Source: UBA7937 sp034419095 (GTDB taxonomy: Bacteria > Chloroflexota > Anaerolineae > UBA7937). Taken from it: DNA of 10,770 nucleotides. The notes under the pieces are model-generated. The model worked only from the letters and a program-made list of their open reading frames with translations. It was not told the origin of the DNA and searched no databases. The translations under genes and the position numbers were made by a program. The stretch lies in NCBI GenBank assembly GCA_034419095.1, contig DAOULQ010000136.1, forward strand, positions 1 through 10,770, read 5' to 3'. This document shows, piece after piece, positions 1-6,780 of this stretch; the stretch's first letter is position 1; each line of letters starts with the position of its first letter.

Positions 1-181
1 AGGCACGGGAGAGGTCGCTGGCATAGATAGCCTCGATCCTCTCACCCCTTAGCCGTTCAGCCAGGAGTTTGGCCTGTTCCCCCCCCCGCTCGTTCAAAGG
101 GACATCTGCCTGCCCCTGATAACGCCCCTCCAGGTTCCAATCTGTCTCCCCGTGCCGTACCAGAATCAAGCGGGTGATCAT
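1..181 (-). CDS. Histidine phosphatase family protein (phosphoglycerate mutase-like), N-terminal part only
   Basis: About 60 N-terminal residues are inside the window; the rest lies beyond the left edge. The start reads MITRLILVRHGETDWN, with the family's catalytic RHG motif at residues 9-11 (the His is phosphorylated in catalysis), followed by an LxGRYQGQxDVPLNERG segment typical of the phosphoglycerate mutase/broad-specificity phosphatase branch (CobC, GpmB and PhoE-like). The conserved YASDLSRA segment is reached just before the cut. The ATG at 179-181 lies one base after the stop of the transporter gene, so it is the last visible gene of the leftward operon and is probably translationally coupled. 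Family membership is secure. The substrate (sugar phosphate, alpha-ribazole phosphate or another) cannot be told from this part. Confidence 0.9.
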   Translation of the reverse strand, partial: MITRLILVRHGETDWNLEGRYQGQADVPLNERGGEQAKLLAERLRGERIEAIYASDLSRA

Positions 182-182
182 T

Positions 183-1049
183 TTAGGGGACAACCTCGAC
201 CGCTTTCTGTCGTGAAGCCAGGTAGATGCCCGAAAGGATCATCACCCCACCTGCTATCTTCAAAAGGGTGGGGACCTCATCGAGTATGAGGTAGGCCAAA
301 ATCGTGGCCCCTACCGGCTCCCCCAAGATAATGACGCTGACGAAAGGGGCCGAAAGGTACCCTAGAGCCCAGTTGAAAGCCGAATGGCCGATCACCTGGG
401 GCCCCAAGGCCAAGAGGATGAACATGAGATAAGTGGTAGATGAGTAGCCGGTGAACCGCTCTCCGGTGAGAAGACAAAGAAAGAGCGTCACAGCCGCAGC
501 CACAGAATAGGTGAGAGAGATGTAGGGCAAAAGCGAGAGCCCCTGTCTGAGCCTTCGACCGGCCAGTAGATAGCCGGTAACCATCACCGCCCCCCCCAGG
601 GCCAGGATATCCCCCCACAGGGCTCCTCCTAAGGCGAAGTCCCTGTAGCCGATGACCACGCTCCCCACCAGGGATAGAGTTATCCCTCCCACCATCCCCT
701 TCGTAACCCGATCCATCCCCAAAAGATGGGAGAATAGTCCCACAAAGAGGGGGCTCATGGTTACTAAGATGACGGAACTGGCCACAGTAGTATAGGCCAG
801 AGAGGCGATCCATAGAGCGAAATGGAGAGCCAGAAATAGCCCCGCTATCAGGAGATAGAAGAGATCCCTACGCCTCAAACCCCTCAACTCCTGTTTTGAC
901 CTGATTAGAGCCAGAGGCCCTATAACCAGAGAGGCCAGGCTTAAGCGGTAGGCGGCGATGATAAGGGGTGGCGCCTCCGCCAGCCTGATGAAGATGGAGG
1001 CGAAGGAGACGGCTACCACCCCCATAGAGAGCACCAAAGCGGCTTTCAT
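183..1049 (-). CDS. EamA/DMT-superfamily transporter (10-TM permease)
   Basis: A 288-residue, very hydrophobic protein with about ten predicted membrane helices in two similar halves, the usual length and layout of EamA (DUF6) drug/metabolite transporters. The N-terminus has the family's small-residue helix followed by a loop and AAYRLSLASL (the family pattern is xxRxxxA). The end of the first half has the AYTTVASSVILVTMSPLFVGL helix, and the second half repeats this with SAPFVSVIILGEPVGATILAYLILDE. Members export amino acids, nucleosides or other small metabolites across the inner membrane; the substrate cannot be read from sequence. Its ATG overlaps the stop of the upstream membrane-protein gene by four bases (ATGA), and the histidine phosphatase starts one base after its own stop, so it sits inside the operon. 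It may move a substrate or product of the amidohydrolase, which is inference only. Confidence 0.9.
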   Translation of the reverse strand: MKAALVLSMGVVAVSFASIFIRLAEAPPLIIAAYRLSLASLVIGPLALIRSKQELRGLRRRDLFYLLIAGLFLALHFALWIASLAYTTVASSVILVTMSPLFVGLFSHLLGMDRVTKGMVGGITLSLVGSVVIGYRDFALGGALWGDILALGGAVMVTGYLLAGRRLRQGLSLLPYISLTYSVAAAVTLFLCLLTGERFTGYSSTTYLMFILLALGPQVIGHSAFNWALGYLSAPFVSVIILGEPVGATILAYLILDEVPTLLKIAGGVMILSGIYLASRQKAVEVVP

Positions 1050-1720
1050 CTCCGCTCCTCATCAGATCTCGACTCCGGCCAAATATCATCCTGATCTCTC
1101 AATATCTCGGATAGAACACGTTCCATATCTGACCAATTCTGGATAACAGCAACGCGCATGAGTGGGTATAAGAACTGCTCGGTTTGCTTAGATTTTAAGC
1201 AGAAAAACGCAGCCAAGAGACAATAGAAAACCGTAACGATAAGTGTCCAGCAATGAACACAGCCGACAAGCACTAGGGATCTTACAAGTACCGCGAACAA
1301 GATCATCAGGCTGGCGATGGAGGCTACAAGCATACTTCGGAAAGAGTGCCACCAATACGAGAATCTTATGAGGTGAGCTCGATATGCCTCGTCTGATTTC
1401 TTGTAGCCATGAAACAACCAATAATCCCATGCGAGGAGAGCTTGACGCTCATTTGGTCCTTCCTCTGAACTCTTCTTGTACCTCTTGTTGTATCTTTTGA
1501 TTATTAGCTTTAGATGAGGCCTTTGTGCATACCCGCATCTCTCGTAGAGGAACATATACAACTGATGAATAACGTACCCTACTGGCAACCCAGCAATTGC
1601 CACACCAGCCGCTAATACAGCACTCTCGATCTCTTGCAGTATCGGCCAGGTGGCAATGAGAAAGGCAAAAACCACTGTATAGCCAGGAATCGTAAATCTC
1701 AAGATTTCTTCTAATATCAT
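1046..1720 (-). CDS. Unknown membrane protein, about four helices
   Basis: A 224-residue protein I do not recognise. Hydrophobic segments lie roughly at residues 10-27, 33-56, 128-150 and 152-175. Between the second and third is a strongly basic soluble stretch (KLIIKRYNKRYKK near residues 75-87), which should be cytoplasmic. A charged tail of about 45 residues follows the fourth helix and ends in an Asp/Glu/Arg-rich segment. No catalytic motif is evident. The start follows the amidohydrolase stop by 21 bases with only a weak purine-rich ribosome site, and its stop overlaps the transporter start (ATGA). Base composition is unlike its neighbours: two 60-base lines counted by hand give about 42% G+C, against about 67% in a line of the amidohydrolase gene. 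That suggests a later insertion into the operon. It could be an accessory or regulatory membrane protein; no function is assigned. Confidence 0.8.
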   Translation of the reverse strand: MILEEILRFTIPGYTVVFAFLIATWPILQEIESAVLAAGVAIAGLPVGYVIHQLYMFLYERCGYAQRPHLKLIIKRYNKRYKKSSEEGPNERQALLAWDYWLFHGYKKSDEAYRAHLIRFSYWWHSFRSMLVASIASLMILFAVLVRSLVLVGCVHCWTLIVTVFYCLLAAFFCLKSKQTEQFLYPLMRVAVIQNWSDMERVLSEILRDQDDIWPESRSDEERR

Positions 1721-1741
1721 CCGATGACCCTACTCTTTATG

Positions 1742-3325
1742 TTACTGAGATTTCTCATAGACGATGTGCCCATCGAAGATAGTGTATAGGACTTCCGTTT
1801 CCAGTATCTCCGCTGGCGGTATCTCCAATATATCTCGCGACAAGACCACCAGATCGGCCAACTTGCCGGGAGAGATCGACCCCTTGACCCTCTCCTCCCC
1901 CGAAGCGTAGGCCGCTCCCAGGGTGTAGGCGTGCACCGCCTCGGCCACGATGAGCCGCTCTTGAGGGTACCAGCCTCCTCTTGGCTCTCCACTGGCCCTC
2001 TGGCGGGTGACCGCCGCATGGATGCCCATAAGCGGATCTAGGCTCTCCACCGGGCAGTCAGAGCCGAAGGCCAAACGAGCCCCAGAATCGAGGAGAGAAC
2101 GCCAAGCGTAGGAATATCGGGCCCTCTCCCCCCAATATCTATCGGCCATCACCATATCGGAAGTGGCGTGGATAGGCTGCATGGAAGCGATGATGTTCAA
2201 CTGTTTGAACCTGGGAATATCATCAGGGTGCAGCAACTGAGCGTGCTCTATGCGGTGACGCAACCTCCCTCTCACCCCCCTAGCGCGCAACTGGGCGAAT
2301 ATATCTAAGGCTTTCCGGTTGGCCGCGTCGCCTATGGCGTGCACCGCGCAGGCGATCTCCGCCTCGTTAGCCCGCCCCACAATATCTTCGAGTTCATCTC
2401 GGGAAAGGACGGGAATCCCAAAATTGTCCGCTTGGCCGTAGAAAGGCTCCAACATATGAGTCGTCTGTGAACCCAAACTCCCATCGGCGAAAACCTTGAG
2501 ATGTCCCAGACGAAGGCAATCGTTGCCGAAACCCGTTTTCAACCCCAGAGCCATAACCTTCTCCAGACCTTCCTGGGGGATCATCATGTAGACCCGCACT
2601 CCCAGTTCGCCTTGGGCCAGAAGGGTCTGAAAATCGGCCAGGGCTTCGGAACCCTCACAATCATGGACACCGGTGAGCCCAAACCGTTGAGCCTTGCTTA
2701 TCGCTTCCCTCAGCGCCTCCTGGCGAGTTTGGGGAGAAGGTTCAGGGAGTATCTCTTCTACCAGTTCCAGCGCCCTCTCTTTCAAGATCCCCGTGGGCCC
2801 TTGCTCATCCCGCTCGATCTCCCCACCTGGGGGATCGGGCGTCCCTTCACCTATTCCGGCCTGCTCCAAGGCTAAGGAGTTGACCCACATGAGATGGCCG
2901 TCCTTTCGGGTCAAGGCCACGGGGTTCTGCGGCGCTACACGGTCCAGATCCTCCTTGCGGGGGAATTCCCTCTGCCAAAGATGATGATCCCAGCCGAAAC
3001 CGGTGATCCACTCGCCCGGCTCGCCCTTCTGAGCACACTCCCCCACTAACTCAAGGGTTCCCTCCAAGGAGTCGACACCCTTGAAGTCGAGCCCCTTCAA
3101 CCCTAGGGCGAACCCCAAGAAATGAACGTGACAGTCGATGAAGCCAGGCACCACCGTCTTGCCCTCTAAGTCGAGCCTCTCCCAGCCTCTGCCTACGGTC
3201 TGGGCTCTCACCTCTTCATCGGAGCCCAGGGCCAGGATGCGGTTCCCCTCTATGGCCACTGACTGGGCTCGGGGCAGGGTTCTATCCATGGTGTAGATTT
3301 TGCCATTGAAAAGGAGCCTAGACAT
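1742..3325 (-). CDS. YtcJ-type metal-dependent amidohydrolase (Amidohydro_3 family)
   Basis: A 527-residue protein of normal length for the YtcJ/NfdA-like branch of the amidohydrolase superfamily, which hydrolyses C-N bonds of amides, formamides or cyclic amides with one or two divalent metals in a TIM barrel. Visible landmarks in order: the small N-terminal beta domain (residues 1-60); metal-binding HxH in GFIDCHVHF (H66, H68); KVFADGSLGSQT near 277-288; metal-ligand histidines in AVHAIGDAANRKALD (H329) and RIEHAQLLHPDD (H361); and the catalytic Asp in AFGSDCPVE (D423). The C-terminal KGSISPGKLADLVVL returns to the beta domain. There is no signal peptide, so it should be cytoplasmic. The ATG directly abuts the TGA of etfB, indicating coupled translation. 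Family call is strong; the substrate is unknown. Pairing with an acyl-CoA dehydrogenase could mean breakdown of an acyl-amide or cyclic amide. Confidence 0.93.
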   Translation of the reverse strand: MSRLLFNGKIYTMDRTLPRAQSVAIEGNRILALGSDEEVRAQTVGRGWERLDLEGKTVVPGFIDCHVHFLGFALGLKGLDFKGVDSLEGTLELVGECAQKGEPGEWITGFGWDHHLWQREFPRKEDLDRVAPQNPVALTRKDGHLMWVNSLALEQAGIGEGTPDPPGGEIERDEQGPTGILKERALELVEEILPEPSPQTRQEALREAISKAQRFGLTGVHDCEGSEALADFQTLLAQGELGVRVYMMIPQEGLEKVMALGLKTGFGNDCLRLGHLKVFADGSLGSQTTHMLEPFYGQADNFGIPVLSRDELEDIVGRANEAEIACAVHAIGDAANRKALDIFAQLRARGVRGRLRHRIEHAQLLHPDDIPRFKQLNIIASMQPIHATSDMVMADRYWGERARYSYAWRSLLDSGARLAFGSDCPVESLDPLMGIHAAVTRQRASGEPRGGWYPQERLIVAEAVHAYTLGAAYASGEERVKGSISPGKLADLVVLSRDILEIPPAEILETEVLYTIFDGHIVYEKSQ

Positions 3326-4114
3326 TCATAACCCTCGCCCTCTGAGCCGTTCTAAGAGTATCCGGACCGCCTGAGCCGCATCCCCGGTTATCCGCTCCCC
3401 CTTTTTCCGCTCCTCGGCGGCGTAGGTCTCCCGCACCTCGGTTCTACCATCCCTTGCGCTTAAGGTGGCCTGATTCAGGCTCAAATCTGCGAATGTCCAG
3501 GTGGTCACCTCCCGCTCCTGGTAGGCGGATATGATGGCTGGAAGCGGAGGGTAGCGAGGCTTGTTGGCCTCTCCGTCGACAGTCAATAGTGCGGGTAGAG
3601 GGGTCTCTAACAAGGCGTAGCCATTTGACCTTCTGCTTTTGGCCCTGGCTTTCCCATCGACGATCTCCACTTCTTGAGCCCTGGTTATCTGGGGAACTCC
3701 CAGGGTTTCCGCCAGCCTGGGGCCCACCTGGCTGGCCCCGTAACCGACCACCCGATGCCCGATGATAACCAGGTCGAACTCCCCCAATTTGCCGATAGCC
3801 TGGCTCAAAACCAAAGCCTCCAGAGACTCATCTAGCGGCTCTCCAGAGATAAGAACCGCCTCGTCAGCCCCCATGGCCAGCGCCTCTCGCAGGGCATCCT
3901 CGCTCTCCGGAGATCCAAAACTCAAGGCTAGGACCTCGGCCTCCTGGCCCTCCTTCAGCCGTAACGCCTCCTCTAAGCCGTTCTTATCGGTGGGGTTGAT
4001 AAACTTCCTCGCCCGGCGGGTGTCGAGCGCGCCCCTGGTGCGACTCACCCTTACCGTCTTCGGGTCGAACCTCTCTCTTAAGATAGCGATTATCTTCACC
4101 GGTTTTCCCCCCAT
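3326..4114 (-). CDS. etfB: Electron transfer flavoprotein, beta subunit
   Basis: A 262-residue protein of the usual EtfB length. It carries the family's INPTDKNGLEEALRLKEG segment (residues 39-56), LREALAMGADEAVLIS (75-90), the nucleotide/FAD-contact loop GHRVVGYGASQVGPRLAETLG (119-139) and the signature region TVDGEANKPRYPPLPAI (178-194). EtfB with EtfA accepts electrons from acyl-CoA dehydrogenases and passes them to ETF:quinone oxidoreductase or, in bifurcating forms, to ferredoxin. The gene begins one base after the acyl-CoA dehydrogenase stop and its TGA abuts the amidohydrolase ATG. Two points are odd. No etfA lies next to it, although etfBA pairs are the rule. The loop usually written D-D/G-D-T/S-x-QVGP reads GYGASQVGP here, and the signature lysines after PRYP are replaced by an AYQERE stretch. 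It may therefore be a divergent EtfB paralogue serving this dehydrogenase. Confidence 0.9.
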   Translation of the reverse strand: MGGKPVKIIAILRERFDPKTVRVSRTRGALDTRRARKFINPTDKNGLEEALRLKEGQEAEVLALSFGSPESEDALREALAMGADEAVLISGEPLDESLEALVLSQAIGKLGEFDLVIIGHRVVGYGASQVGPRLAETLGVPQITRAQEVEIVDGKARAKSRRSNGYALLETPLPALLTVDGEANKPRYPPLPAIISAYQEREVTTWTFADLSLNQATLSARDGRTEVRETYAAEERKKGERITGDAAQAVRILLERLRGRGL

Positions 4115-4115
4115 T

Positions 4116-5282
4116 CTAGGGCCTGATACGCACCCCTAGTTCTCGGAAGAGGTCAGCGGCGATAACATAGCGTTGGATCTCATTGGTCCCCTCGAAGATC
4201 TCGCCGATCTTAGCGTCTCGGTACATCCGCTCCACAAAGTAATCTCGCATATAACCCATGCCGCCGTGGATCTGCACCGCTCGGTCGGCAGCCCGGGAAG
4301 CCACCTCTGAACCGAAGAGTTTGCATATGTCGGCCAGTCGGCGGAACTCCTGCCCCGTATCGGCCATCCAAGCGGTGCGGTAAATCAAGGAGCGGAGGGC
4401 CTCTATCTCTGTAGCCATGTCGGCTACCATGAATTGGATGGCCTGCTTATGGGCGATGGGCCCTCCGAACTGCTCCCGATATTTGGCATATTCCAGGCTC
4501 TTCTGGAGAGCCACTTCCGCTCCACCCAGGGAAGCGGCCCCCAGGCCCATCCGTCCGATATCCAAGGTCTTCATAGCGGTGATGAACCCGGCCCCAAACT
4601 GCCCCAGTACGTTCTCCGCAGGCACCCGGCAATCCTCGAAGACCAACTCCCCCGTGGACGAGCCATGAATCCCCATCTTCTCATCGATAGTGCCGATGGA
4701 GAAGCCGGGAAAGGCACTCTCCACGATGAAAGCGGTCACCCCTCCCCGGGCTCCCAGGGCCTTGTCGGTGACGGCGAAGAGGGTGATCACGTCGGCAATG
4801 GGGCCGTTGGTGATCCAGATTTTGCTTCCGTTAAGAAGATAGTGATCCCTGTCGCGCACAGCGGACAACTGGATGGAGGCCGCATCAGAACCGGCCCCCG
4901 GCTCCGTGAGGGCGAAACAGGCGATCTTCTCCCCCTTAGCCAGAGGAAGAAGATACTTCCTCTTCTGTTCCTCCGTCCCATCGAGATAGATAGCCATGCT
5001 CCCGATACCGATATGCGCCCCTAGGAGGGCCGCCACCGAGGTGGAGACCTTCCCTATCTCCTCCATCATGAGGCAGTAGCCCATCTCCCCGGCCCCAGCG
5101 CCCCCGTACTCCTGGGGGAAGGGGACGCCAAAAAGCCCGAACTCCGCCATCTTCTTGATAAGGTCCCCAGGTATCTCCTTCTTCTCCTCTATCTCCGCGC
5201 TGAGGGGGACGATCTCACCCTCTGCGAACCCCCTTACCGCGCGCTGAAGGAGTTGGTGCTCCTTGCTCAATTCGAAATCCAT
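4116..5282 (-). CDS. Acyl-CoA dehydrogenase (FAD-dependent)
   Basis: A 388-residue protein matching the usual length of short/medium-chain acyl-CoA dehydrogenases, which make the 2,3-enoyl-CoA and reduce ETF. The layout is the N-terminal helical domain (LSKEHQLLQRAVRGFAEGEI), a beta domain with FAD/substrate motif CFALTEPGAGSDAAS (residues 122-136), then the C-terminal helical domain with YREQFGGPIAHKQAIQ and the second family signature QIHGGMGYMRDYFVERMYRDAK near 337-358. The expected catalytic base is the Glu of IFEGTNEIQR (E364). The ATG at 5280-5282 is chosen because AGGAGGT lies four bases upstream (5287-5293) and homologues begin with MDFxLxxEH. An in-frame ATG at 5396 lies upstream of the predicted transcription start and adds an unconserved tail. 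It heads the leftward operon and feeds electrons to the following EtfB. Acyl chain specificity cannot be told. Confidence 0.95.
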   Translation of the reverse strand: MDFELSKEHQLLQRAVRGFAEGEIVPLSAEIEEKKEIPGDLIKKMAEFGLFGVPFPQEYGGAGAGEMGYCLMMEEIGKVSTSVAALLGAHIGIGSMAIYLDGTEEQKRKYLLPLAKGEKIACFALTEPGAGSDAASIQLSAVRDRDHYLLNGSKIWITNGPIADVITLFAVTDKALGARGGVTAFIVESAFPGFSIGTIDEKMGIHGSSTGELVFEDCRVPAENVLGQFGAGFITAMKTLDIGRMGLGAASLGGAEVALQKSLEYAKYREQFGGPIAHKQAIQFMVADMATEIEALRSLIYRTAWMADTGQEFRRLADICKLFGSEVASRAADRAVQIHGGMGYMRDYFVERMYRDAKIGEIFEGTNEIQRYVIAADLFRELGVRIRP

Positions 5283-5287
5283 ATCTA

Positions 5288-5346
5288 CCTCCTCCCAACG
5301 AGAGGGGGAGGCTACCTGGGTTTCAACGGATTTGCCCCTCCCCCTC
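5288..5346 (-). promoter_or_regulatory. Operon leader with alternative hairpins around the ribosome binding site
   Basis: The untranslated leader of about 64 bases holds three arms, in RNA order. Arm 1 is GAGGGGGAGG (5346 down to 5337). Arm 2 is CCTCCCCCTC (5311 down to 5302), a perfect 10-base complement of arm 1 across a 25-base loop. Arm 3 is GGGAGGAGG (5296 down to 5288), which contains the Shine-Dalgarno sequence. CCTCCC of arm 2 can pair either with arm 1, leaving the ribosome site free, or with arm 3, masking it. Arm 1 begins almost exactly at the predicted transcription start. The pairing is seen in the sequence; a regulatory role is inference, and G/C-tract bias could also produce it. 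Confidence 0.45.
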
Positions 5347-5351
5347 ACCGA

Positions 5352-5380
5352 AGGATAGCACCTAAATCTCGGAGTGTCAA
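5352..5380 (-). promoter_or_regulatory. Sigma-70-type promoter of the acyl-CoA dehydrogenase operon
   Basis: Read on the minus strand there is a perfect -35 box TTGACA (5380-5375), a 17-base spacer and a -10 box TATCCT (5357-5352, four of six consensus bases). Transcription would start near 5346-5345, about 64 bases before the ATG at 5282. It lies between the fic terminator and the dehydrogenase gene and is the only promoter I see for the six-gene leftward operon. Confidence 0.75.
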
Positions 5381-5431
5381 TAGCCGCCCGCGCCAAGGGG
5401 CAGAGCAGGAACGGCTCACAAGAACGTCAAA

Positions 5432-5460
5432 AGCCCCTTCCGGTGAGGGTGTAAGGGGCT
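5432..5460 (-). terminator. Intrinsic terminator after the fic gene
   Basis: A perfect 8-base inverted repeat, AGCCCCTT/AAGGGGCT, encloses a 13-base loop. On the minus strand the second arm is followed by TTTTGACGTT, a short interrupted T-tract. It lies about 50 bases past the fic stop and before the next promoter, where a terminator is expected. The weak T-tract means that some readthrough into the dehydrogenase operon is possible. Confidence 0.7.
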
Positions 5461-5509
5461 GTCAAATGCGCGCTTGTGCGCCATGGCACTCGTGTCTACG
5501 TCGGATTGC

Positions 5510-6667
5510 TTATCTGTCCGGCTCGGAAAGTATATGTAGGAGCTCACTCGCACGATATACGCGATTGCGCTTCTGGCCACTCACTTCCTCAAGGATGTCA
5601 AGCTTCACCAGTGTCTTGACCGCTGAACTGGCAGTAGGATAGCTAGTATTCCATCTCTTGCTCGCATCAGTTATTGTCACATAGGGGCTGACGAACAGTT
5701 CATCTACGATTTCATGAGTACCTCTTGGTACCCTCCTGCTTGCCAGTCGTCGGCGATAGCTCTCATGAAGCTCGATCAACTCTGTCGCCCAATTGACTGC
5801 ATCTTTGGCCTGAGTGACTATTCCTCGCAAGAAGAACTCCAACCAACCATACCAATCCCCTACCGTGCTGACCCTCAACAATCGGTCGTAATACTCCTGT
5901 CGATTGCGCTCAAAATAGGCGCTCAGATAGAGTAAAGGCCGTGGCAAGTTTCCACACTGGCATAGGAAGAATGTTATCAACAGCCTCCCTACACGCCCAT
6001 TACCGTCGAGGAAGGGATGTATCGCCTCAAACTGGTAGTGCATCAGCCCACACTGCACGAGTGGTGGCTCGCCCAGCTCAGAGTGGAGATACTTCTCCCA
6101 GTCGCTCATTGCGTCTTTCATCTCTTGGACCGGAGGAGGAATAAAGGTTGCCTCGTTGAGTGTGCAACCGGGCGGGCCTATCCAGTTCTGGCTGGTCCGG
6201 AACTCCCCTGGCGTCGAGTGCATTCCGCGTACCCCCTCTACGAGGCGCTCATGAATCTCGCGTACTAGTCGAGAACAGATCGGCAACGTTTCCAATCGTT
6301 TCAGCCCATACTCCATGGCGTGTACATAGTTGACCACTTGCTGCACATCCGGCACTAGATGCCCTCTGGAAGGAACCGCTTCGAAAAGATACAGATCGTC
6401 CAAGGTTGCCTGAGTCCCCTCTATTCGGGAACTTAGTACCGCTTCCCGTCTGATATAGGGAGCGATCAGGAGATGCGGGTTAGGAAGTATCGTCCCCACC
6501 CCAGCCAACTGGCCCAAGGCCCTATCTGCATCCGACAATAGGTTCACCAAAGATAATGGATAGTCGATTTTGGGGGGCAACGGGTTTGGGACAAAGGCCC
6601 AATAGCCCTGCGGTGTCTTTATACAATGCCCGGCAGTACTCTTTGTGAAGTCTTCTGGTTTCACCAT
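5510..6667 (-). CDS. Fic family protein (predicted AMP-transferase) with inhibitory helix and C-terminal winged helix
   Basis: A 385-residue Fic protein. Fic enzymes usually move AMP from ATP onto a hydroxyl side chain of a target protein. Seen in order: an N-terminal Fic_N-like region (about residues 30-115) with the inhibitory motif SSRIEG (S79 to E83-G84), matching [S/T]xxxE[G/N] of class II Fic proteins, in which the inhibition helix precedes the Fic core; the core helix motif HPFLDGNGRVGR (217-228), complete with the catalytic His; a helical segment YFERNRQEYYDRLLRV (251-266); and a C-terminal winged-helix DNA-binding-like domain (about 318-375, including TITDASKRWNTSYPTASSAVKTL). ATG at 6665-6667 has AAGGA six bases upstream. 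It is a single-gene unit with its own promoter and terminator, and its G+C looks lower than in the flanking operons (one line counted 48%). Intact motifs suggest a working, self-inhibited enzyme. The target is unknown, and no antitoxin-like partner gene is seen. Confidence 0.94.
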   Translation of the reverse strand: MVKPEDFTKSTAGHCIKTPQGYWAFVPNPLPPKIDYPLSLVNLLSDADRALGQLAGVGTILPNPHLLIAPYIRREAVLSSRIEGTQATLDDLYLFEAVPSRGHLVPDVQQVVNYVHAMEYGLKRLETLPICSRLVREIHERLVEGVRGMHSTPGEFRTSQNWIGPPGCTLNEATFIPPPVQEMKDAMSDWEKYLHSELGEPPLVQCGLMHYQFEAIHPFLDGNGRVGRLLITFFLCQCGNLPRPLLYLSAYFERNRQEYYDRLLRVSTVGDWYGWLEFFLRGIVTQAKDAVNWATELIELHESYRRRLASRRVPRGTHEIVDELFVSPYVTITDASKRWNTSYPTASSAVKTLVKLDILEEVSGQKRNRVYRASELLHILSEPDR

Positions 6668-6690
6668 AGTCCATCCTTATTACTCTTTTC

Positions 6691-6738
6691 TTTAATAGCG
6701 CTGTTGTTTATTAAAATTATATACCATTTTCTTTAATA
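6691..6738. promoter_or_regulatory. Putative operator sites TTTAATA at the fic promoter
   Basis: TTTAATA (6691-6697) and its inverted form TATTAAA (6709-6715) form a 7-11-7 inverted repeat covering the predicted transcription start. A third TTTAATA (6732-6738) lies within the -35/-10 spacer. The same three sites keep exactly the same spacing in the decayed copy 2 (6827-6833, 6845-6851, 6868-6874). The position suits a repressor that blocks RNA polymerase. The winged helix of the Fic protein itself is one candidate binder, which is inference. AT-richness alone makes such words more likely, hence the moderate confidence. Confidence 0.5.
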
Positions 6739-6744
6739 AGTCAA
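6716..6744 (-). promoter_or_regulatory. Promoter of the fic gene
   Basis: On the minus strand: -35 TTGACT (6744-6739), 17-base spacer, perfect -10 TATAAT (6721-6716). Transcription would start near 6709, about 42 bases before the fic ATG. It is AT-rich and one of the strongest-looking promoters in the window. Confidence 0.85.
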
Positions 6745-6780
6745 CTCTATATTGAAGTTGTCAATGCTGTATTCCTTCTG

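Larger units (their letters stand above)
6650..6760 (-). repeat. Direct repeat copy 1 (fic start and promoter region)
   Basis: This copy spans the first codons of fic and its promoter. It is repeated at 6781-6896 with an offset of 131 to 136 bases, a small insertion and scattered substitutions. Conserved blocks include GTCTTCTGG, CCATCCTTA, TTTCTTTAATAGCGCTGTTG, TTATTAAAA, ACCATTTT and CTATATTGAA. The repeat includes the bases that encode the fic N-terminus. Confidence 0.85.

Noticed and set aside
4434..5024. 196-codon plus-strand frame opposite the acyl-CoA dehydrogenase
   Set aside because: Shadow of a GC-rich conserved gene; Pro/Gly/His-rich product without recognisable family.
5283..5396. 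38-codon N-terminal extension of the acyl-CoA dehydrogenase
   Set aside because: Its ATG lies upstream of the predicted transcription start, the added residues are not family-like, and ATG 5282 has AGGAGGT at proper distance.
5469..5484. GCGC-N6-GCGC inverted repeat near the end of fic
   Set aside because: Only four paired bases with no T-tract; the AGCCCCTT/AAGGGGCT hairpin is a far better terminator.
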